A stretch of DNA of 11,242 bases, from the NCBI GenBank assembly GCA_017882655.1, contig JADGPB010000040.1:1-11242 (forward strand), read 5' to 3'. A model generated the notes under the pieces. It worked only from the letters and a program-made list of their open reading frames with translations. It was not told the DNA's origin and did not search any database. Shown here in pieces: positions 6,609 to 11,242 of the stretch. How positions within the stretch are numbered: position 1 is the stretch's first letter; the number at the start of each line of letters is the position of its first letter. Both the position numbers and the translations under genes were made by a program. The DNA is from Propionibacteriales bacterium (GTDB lineage Bacteria; Actinomycetota; Actinomycetes; Propionibacteriales; Propionibacteriaceae).

Positions 6609-6706
6609 CCGTCGGTTCATCATGTTAACCATGTGTTTCGTATGTTCACATGGCCAATTCGCCGTGTGAACATACGATTCGCCTACTTAACATGATGAAC
6701 CGACGG
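6609..6706. repeat. 98-bp near-continuous palindrome upstream of holB
   Basis: The outer arms are a perfect 20-bp inverted repeat (6609-6628 and 6687-6706) and the inner arms a perfect 12-bp inverted repeat (CGTATGTTCACA 6639-6650, TGTGAACATACG 6665-6676). Both share the same centre, between 6657 and 6658. The two intervening 10-base segments are equal in length and partly complementary. Counting the whole element, 41 of 49 base positions pair by Watson-Crick rules. GC content is 47% (46 of 98), well below the surroundings. No target-site duplication and no T-tract are seen at the borders. It could be a terminator for the upstream epimerase gene, an operator or RNA switch for holB, or a relic of a small mobile element. 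Confidence 0.93.
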
Positions 6707-6773
6707 AGCCCGACCAACCTCGGCAACCCGCATGCCGCAGCCGATGTCGGTGGAGTAGGGCAGGCTAGGCACC

Positions 6774-7913
6774 GTGACGGTGTGGCTGGAGCTCGTGGGG
6801 CAGGAGTCGGCGGTGGCCGTGCTCCAACGAGCCGCCGCGGGCGAGGCGCACGCGATGAGCCATGCCTGGCTGATCACAGGGCCGCCGGGGTCGGGCCGGT
6901 CGAACGCCGCGAGAGCGTTCGCGGCAGCGCTGGAGTGCGAGAAGGGCGGCTGCGGGGAGTGCTCCGCGTGCCGTACGACCTTGTCGGGGGCGCATCCCGA
7001 CGTCACAGTCGTCCGTACGGAGCAGCTGAGCATCGGCGTCGACGAGGTGCGCATGCTCGTGCGGCGGGCGGCGATGAGCCCGACCATGCGGCACCACCAG
7101 GTGATCGTCATCGAGGACGCCGACCGGATCACCGAGCGCGGTGCGGACGCGCTGCTGAAGGCGATCGAGGAGCCCCCGCCCCGTACGGTCTGGCTCCTCT
7201 GCGCGCCCACCCAGGACGACGTGGTGGCCACGATCCGGTCCCGGTGTCGCCACCTCCATCTCGCGACCCCGTCCCAGGCGGCCGTCGCCAGGCTGCTGGT
7301 CGAGCGGGACGGCGTCGACCCGGCCATGGCCTCGTTCGCGGCGCGCGCTGCCCAGGGCCATGTCGGCCGCGCCCGCCATCTCGCCCGCGACGAGACGTCG
7401 CGGATCCGGCGACGTGAGGTACTCCAGCTGCCGCCACAGCTGACGAGCCTCGGCGCCTGCCTCCGAGCCGCCGCCAACGTCGTCTCCGCCTCCTCCGACG
7501 AGGCGACCGCATCCACGACCGACCGCGACGCGAGGGAGCTCGCCGAGCTGAACGAGGCGCTGGGCTTCGGCACGAAGGGCGCCCGCCCCCGCAACGCGCA
7601 GTCTCAGGTGAAGGACCTTGAGGACCAGCAGAAGGCCCGGGTCAAACGGCTGCAGCGTGACGGGCTCGACCGGGTGCTGACCGAGCTGACCACGTACTAC
7701 CGCGACGTGCTCGCCGTACAGCTCGGCACCGGTGCCCCGCTGGTCAACGTCGAGCAGGACGCCCCGATCCGTACGCTCGCGCGCCGCGGCAGCGCTGACA
7801 CCACGATGCGCAAGCTCGACGCGATCCTCGCGGCCCGTACAGCCCTCGAGACCAACGTCGCTCCCCTGCTCGCGATGGAAGCGCTCTTCATCGACCTCGC
7901 CGAGTCGCTCTAG
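6774..7913 (+). CDS. holB: DNA polymerase III subunit delta prime
   Basis: 379 residues from GTG 6774. The opening MTVWLELVGQESAV is the normal family N-terminus, so the start is secure although the Shine-Dalgarno is weak. The AAA+ fold shows a Walker-A-like GPPGSGRS at 36-43 with Arg in place of Lys, the usual state of non-ATPase delta prime subunits. It also has the zinc-module cysteines C55, C60, C63 and C66, EDAD at 114-117, LLKAIEEPP and the SRC motif at 156-158 that supplies the arginine finger. The role is the clamp-loader complex, where it helps open the beta clamp and place it on primed DNA. A charged low-complexity segment of about residues 240-300 (ASSDEATASTTDRDARE to VKDLEDQQKARVKR) separates the AAA+ part from the C-terminal collar, as is common in actinobacteria. 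The often-adjacent tmk gene is not present upstream. Confidence 0.95.
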   Translation: MTVWLELVGQESAVAVLQRAAAGEAHAMSHAWLITGPPGSGRSNAARAFAAALECEKGGCGECSACRTTLSGAHPDVTVVRTEQLSIGVDEVRMLVRRAAMSPTMRHHQVIVIEDADRITERGADALLKAIEEPPPRTVWLLCAPTQDDVVATIRSRCRHLHLATPSQAAVARLLVERDGVDPAMASFAARAAQGHVGRARHLARDETSRIRRREVLQLPPQLTSLGACLRAAANVVSASSDEATASTTDRDARELAELNEALGFGTKGARPRNAQSQVKDLEDQQKARVKRLQRDGLDRVLTELTTYYRDVLAVQLGTGAPLVNVEQDAPIRTLARRGSADTTMRKLDAILAARTALETNVAPLLAMEALFIDLAESL

Positions 7914-7915
7914 GA

Positions 7916-7994
7916 ATCCTCGTTTTGATACCGCAGTGAGCCTGCGGAGCCCGAAATCGAGGGTTGAGCGCCGATGGGGTATCAAAACGAGGAT
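7916..7994. repeat. Dyad element between convergent holB and FAD dehydrogenase genes
   Basis: A perfect 17-bp inverted repeat (ATCCTCGTTTTGATACC at 7916-7932, its complement at 7978-7994) flanks a 45-base interior. The interior holds a smaller hairpin CGCAG-TGAGC-CTGCG (7932-7946) and the string GGGTTGAGC (7961-7969). It starts three bases after the holB stop and ends 20 bases before the opposing stop, so a bidirectional terminator role is likely. It lacks a clean T-tract and looks more like a dispersed intergenic dyad repeat than a classic intrinsic terminator. Confidence 0.88.
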
Positions 7995-8014
7995 CCGAGC
8001 GTCCCATGTTCCCG

Positions 8015-10837
8015 TCAGCGCGTGAGCTCCGCGAGGAGCTCTAGGACGTGGCGGTACGGCTTGCCGGTCGCACGGGACATGCCGAGCTCGCAGGTGCGGT
8101 TGGTGGAGACGTACGCGTCGTGGTCGCGCGCGACCACCTCCGCCGCCTCGCGGGCCGTGGCCGAGGCGGTGAGCTCGGGGTGCAGCATGCCGCGATCGCC
8201 GGCGAACGCGCAGCAACCGCTGTCGAGCGGGACGACGACCTCGTCGGCGATCGCATCGCAGAGCGCGAGAAGGTCGTCGGTCGAGCCGATCTGTGCGCTC
8301 GAGCAGGTGGGATGAACGGCAACGCTCCCCAGCGTGCGGGACACAACCAGGGCGGGTAGGACGTGATGCGCCACGTACGTGGTGGCGTCGACGAAGGACA
8401 GACCCGGGTACGAGGTGGCCGCCTGCTCCAGCATCACCTGGTAGCCCTCGGTACAGCTCGCAGCATCCACGACGACCGGCACCCGACCATGGCCTGACGC
8501 CTCCCACAGCCGAGGCAGGGTGCGGTCGCTGACCCGCTTGTAGCCGGCCACGTACCCCTTCGACTTCCACGGCGTGCCGCAGCACATGCTGCCGATCCCC
8601 TTGGGTACCTCGACGCTGGCGCCCGCACGCTCGCACAGCTCGCGGAACGCGGCCATCACGCCGTCACCACCGGCTTCGGGGCCGAACATCGTCTGGATGC
8701 ACGCCGGTACGTACACGGCCTGAGGCGTTCCCCTACCGACCTTCCAGGGCACGCGCGGCGAGCCGCCTCCGGGAAGCTCACCGTCGTAGCGCGGCATGAC
8801 ATCCGTGCCGACCACCTTGCGAGCAGCGACGGTGATGCCGGTGATGACTCGGGGCGGCAGTCTGTCGGCCACCCCCAGCGCGAGCCCGCCTCCGCGCGTA
8901 CCGGCTCCCCAGGCCCGGGCAGCGAGCCCCCACGTGGCGGCCAGTACGGGGTTGGCCTTCTCCCGTCGCAGGCGCCGCGTGAGGTCGCCGGTGTTGATCG
9001 AGACCGGGCACGCCAGCCCGCACATCCCGTCGACGGCGCACGTGTCGATGCCCGCGTACTCGTAGTCGCGCTCCAGCTCGTCGGCGGCCCCCGTGTCGCC
9101 GGAGGCGCGCAGAGCGACCATGTCGCGTCGCAATGTGATCCGCTGACGCGGCGTGAGCGTGATGTCCTTGGACGGGCAGCCGGGCTCGCAGAAACCGCAC
9201 TCGACGCAGCGGTCGACCTCGGACTCCACAGTGACCGGCAGCTTGAGGGTGCGGACGTCGATGACGGTCGACGCGCCCTCGACCGGGAGCACCACCCCGG
9301 GGCTGAGCAGCCGGTCGGGGTCGATGAGGCGCTTGATCGCGCGCATCACCTCGTACAGGTCGCGGCCGTACTGGCGCTCCACGTACGGCGCCATCATCCG
9401 GCCCGTGCCGTGCTCGGCCTTGAGGTTGCCGTCCTGCGCGAGGACGAGGTCGACCATGTCGGCCGTGAACGCCTCGTACCTGGCGAGCGACTTCCGCTCG
9501 CTGAACCGCTCGTTGACGAGGAAGTGGATGTTGCCGTCGCGGGCGTGACCGAAGATCACGCTGGAGTCGTACGAGTGCTGGGCGAACAGCTCCGTCAGAC
9601 CCTCGCACGTCGCGAGCAGCCGATCGACCGGTACGCAGACGTCCTCGAGCAGGGCCGTCGTGCCGGAAGGGCGTGAGCCGGCGACCGACGCGTACAGCCC
9701 CTTCCGTACCTTCCACAGCCTGGCCTTCTCCGCCGCGGCGGTGGCGATCGCGATCGGCGTCGCCAGCCGCAGGTCGGCGGTCAACGCGCCCAGCGCTGCC
9801 ATCCGGTCGGCCAGCTCGTCGGCCGAGTCGGCGTGGTGCTCGACGAGCAGGGCCGCATGGTCCTCGACGCGGAGCCCCGCGATCGTGTCGGGCGTCCCGG
9901 CGAGGCCCTGTGCGACCCGCAGCGAGGCGGAGTCCATGAGCTCGATCACCGCGAGCCCCGACTCGACGAGCGTGGGCAGCGACTCGGTGGCCGCGGCGAG
10001 CGTGGGGAACGTGAGCAGTGCGGTGCCGACGTGAGCGGGGATCGGCAGGGTCCGGAACCGGGCCTCGGAGACGAAGCCGAGCGTGCCCTCGCTGCCGACG
10101 AGGAGGTGGGCGAGGATGTCGAGCGGGTCCTCGAAGTCGAGCAGCGCGTTGACCGCGTACCCCATCGTGTTCTTCATGGAGAACCGCCGACGGATGGTCG
10201 CGGCCATCTGTGGGTCGGTACGGACGCGGGCGCGCAACGAGGCGAGGCCCGCGTACATGCCGGGCTCGAGGCGACGCAGCTTCTCGGTCGCCTTGGGGGC
10301 TCCCGTGTCGAGGATCGTGCCGCTGGGGAGCACGACGACGAGTGAGTCCAGGGTCGCGTACGGGTTGGCGTGGGTGCCGCACGTCATGCCGGAGGAGTTG
10401 TTGGCGACGATCCCGCCGATCGTGCAGGCCACGTCCGAGGCAGGGTCGGGACCGAGTACGCGGCCGAGGCGCCGAAGCGAAGCGTTTGCCCGGCTGATGG
10501 TGGTGCCCGGTCCGGCCGTGAGAAGGCTGCCGTCGGGGGTAATGGAGACTGTACGGAAGTGGTGGCGGGTGTCGACGACGATGTCAGAGGTGCCTGCCTG
10601 GCCGGACAGCGAGGTTCCGCCGGAGCGGAACGTCAGCGTGCGGCTGTTGGCCTTGGCGGCACGAAAGAGGGCGGCGACTTGTGCGGCGTTGGTCGGCGTC
10701 GCCACCGCGTCGGGGACGAACTGATAGTGGGAGGCGTCGTGGGAGTACGCATACCGGTCGATCGCTCGGCGGCTCACTGCCACGGACTTCGCGAGGCCTG
10801 GCAGGATCGGCGCCTCCAGCGGGTGATGTGTGCTCAC
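8015..10837 (-). CDS. FAD-binding and Fe-S dehydrogenase, D-lactate/2-hydroxyacid type
   Basis: 940 residues from GTG 10837; a longer frame to 10942 adds an unlikely Arg/Pro-rich stretch. Domains in order: PCMH-type FAD-binding domain (about 40-260) with RSGGTSLSGQ at 71-80 and the GGIVANNSSGMTCG segment at 141-154; a FAD-linked oxidase C domain (about 280-520) including the GHARDGNIHF and AEHGTGRM strings; a ferredoxin-like part with C544, C547, C550, C554-P and C600, C606, C610-P; then two CCG-type cysteine modules with CCG at 752-754 and C875-C876. This single-chain order matches E. coli YdiJ and bacterial Dld-type enzymes, which oxidise D-2-hydroxyacids (D-lactate, D-2-hydroxyglutarate) and pass electrons through Fe-S centres to a membrane acceptor. 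It has no membrane segment, so it is likely peripheral. The exact substrate is not deducible. Transcription is probably leaderless. Confidence 0.93.
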   Translation of the reverse strand: MSTHHPLEAPILPGLAKSVAVSRRAIDRYAYSHDASHYQFVPDAVATPTNAAQVAALFRAAKANSRTLTFRSGGTSLSGQAGTSDIVVDTRHHFRTVSITPDGSLLTAGPGTTISRANASLRRLGRVLGPDPASDVACTIGGIVANNSSGMTCGTHANPYATLDSLVVVLPSGTILDTGAPKATEKLRRLEPGMYAGLASLRARVRTDPQMAATIRRRFSMKNTMGYAVNALLDFEDPLDILAHLLVGSEGTLGFVSEARFRTLPIPAHVGTALLTFPTLAAATESLPTLVESGLAVIELMDSASLRVAQGLAGTPDTIAGLRVEDHAALLVEHHADSADELADRMAALGALTADLRLATPIAIATAAAEKARLWKVRKGLYASVAGSRPSGTTALLEDVCVPVDRLLATCEGLTELFAQHSYDSSVIFGHARDGNIHFLVNERFSERKSLARYEAFTADMVDLVLAQDGNLKAEHGTGRMMAPYVERQYGRDLYEVMRAIKRLIDPDRLLSPGVVLPVEGASTVIDVRTLKLPVTVESEVDRCVECGFCEPGCPSKDITLTPRQRITLRRDMVALRASGDTGAADELERDYEYAGIDTCAVDGMCGLACPVSINTGDLTRRLRREKANPVLAATWGLAARAWGAGTRGGGLALGVADRLPPRVITGITVAARKVVGTDVMPRYDGELPGGGSPRVPWKVGRGTPQAVYVPACIQTMFGPEAGGDGVMAAFRELCERAGASVEVPKGIGSMCCGTPWKSKGYVAGYKRVSDRTLPRLWEASGHGRVPVVVDAASCTEGYQVMLEQAATSYPGLSFVDATTYVAHHVLPALVVSRTLGSVAVHPTCSSAQIGSTDDLLALCDAIADEVVVPLDSGCCAFAGDRGMLHPELTASATAREAAEVVARDHDAYVSTNRTCELGMSRATGKPYRHVLELLAELTR

Positions 10838-10844
10838 AGGCCCG

Positions 10845-10850
10845 ACCCTA
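10845..10850 (-). promoter_or_regulatory. Candidate -10 box for leaderless FAD dehydrogenase mRNA
   Basis: On the minus strand TAGGGT ends seven bases before GTG 10837, the spacing expected when transcription starts at or next to the start codon. The same TANNNT-to-start layout is seen before the proline-rich gene and ricT. No good -35 is visible. Confidence 0.4.
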
Positions 10851-10968
10851 CGCTGCCGCAACGGGTGCCTATTCGGACGGCACGCGCGCGGTGGTCCGAG
10901 GACTACGCGGCGCTGAGTGGGAGCATGACTCTGTCTGACCACCCGAGGATCCTGACCGAGGAGAAGCC

Positions 10969-11242
10969 GTGACGAACCAACCGGACGAGTCGCACCCCGT
11001 GCGCGATCGCGTTGACGAGGCTATTTCGTGGTTCACCCAGACCGATGAGCCCGCCGCTGCCCCTGTGACTGAGGAGAGCACTCCGTTGGCTGCGGAGAGC
11101 GCCCCGGCGGCTGAGCTGGCAGCACCGGTGGTCGAGGGCACTCAGGCGGTGAAGCCCGTGGCGGACGTGACCCCCGACTCGGGTCTGCCGGAGGCGACGC
11201 CGGACACACCCGTCGCAGCCAACATCCCGGGGAACGAGGCTG
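10969..11242 (+). CDS. Acidic low-complexity hypothetical protein, truncated by right edge
   Basis: The frame opens at GTG 10969 with a strong GAGGAG Shine-Dalgarno (10958-10963) five bases upstream and remains open for 91 codons to the edge. The visible N-terminus (MTNQPDESHPVRDRVDEAISWF) has one short potentially amphipathic stretch. It is followed by about 65 residues dominated by Ala, Pro, Glu, Thr, Val and Asp (for example PVTEESTPLAAESAPAAE), so it is probably disordered. No membrane segment or recognisable domain appears in the visible part. It is divergent from the FAD dehydrogenase gene with 131 bases between starts. I do not recognise it. Confidence 0.7.
   Translation, partial: MTNQPDESHPVRDRVDEAISWFTQTDEPAAAPVTEESTPLAAESAPAAELAAPVVEGTQAVKPVADVTPDSGLPEATPDTPVAANIPGNEA

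Noticed and set aside
6621..6668. Possible leader peptide MLTMCFVCSHGQFAV within the palindrome
   Set aside because: A 15-codon frame with no ribosome binding site, created by palindrome arms; no codon run suggestive of attenuation beyond two Cys.
8778..10382. Minus-strand 534-codon open frame inside the FAD dehydrogenase gene
   Set aside because: It is a shifted frame of a gene with unmistakable FAD and Fe-S motifs; its product is Arg/Pro-rich with no recognisable fold.
1..11242. Frequent GTAC/CGTACG strings throughout the window
   Set aside because: They fall mostly in codons (Tyr TAC, Arg-Thr CGT-ACG) and look like genome-wide codon-pair style, not a local signal; a genome-wide count against a Markov expectation would be needed.

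Overview
The window is GC-rich DNA with dense coding, frequent GTG starts, strong third-position G/C and several apparently leaderless genes. Together with an actinobacterial-style HolB and a PSP1/RicT protein, this points to a high-GC actinobacterium, perhaps of the Nocardioides/Propionibacteriales type. That placement is an inference from composition and protein style; there is no rRNA or other marker to fix it.

Layout, left to right. At 1-709 (minus) lies the N-terminal part of a proline-rich, single-pass membrane protein that runs off the left edge. At 769-1704 (minus) is a short zinc alcohol dehydrogenase of the MDR family, and at 1805-2638 (minus) a PSP1-domain RicT-like protein. Divergent from the latter, 2700-3605 (plus) encodes a CtaA/Cox15-like membrane protein that has lost three of the four expected heme-ligand histidines. 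It converges on a two-gene minus-strand operon (5446 to 3618) for the N- and C-terminal halves of a split transketolase, joined by a 4-base overlap. Divergent from that operon is a 328-residue extended-SDR NAD-epimerase-like gene (5595-6581). The shared 148-base spacer carries a good promoter for the transketolase operon and a TTGCATG direct repeat.

A 192-base intergenic gap follows, containing the most striking non-coding object of the window: a 98-bp, AT-richer, near-continuous palindrome (6609-6706). Next comes holB (DNA polymerase III delta prime, 6774-7913, plus). It converges on a 940-residue FAD plus Fe-S dehydrogenase (8015-10837, minus) of the D-lactate/2-hydroxyacid dehydrogenase type; a second dyad element (7916-7994) sits in the 101-base gap between their stops. 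At the right edge an acidic, Ala/Pro/Thr/Glu-rich protein begins (10969 onward, plus).

The genes do not form one pathway. There is a housekeeping component (holB, ricT), a sugar-carbon component (split transketolase, epimerase), two independent redox enzymes (ADH, FAD/Fe-S dehydrogenase) and a possibly repurposed heme-A-synthase relative. I saw no tRNA, rRNA, CRISPR array, transposase or phage gene, and no gene-free stretch exceeds 300 bases.
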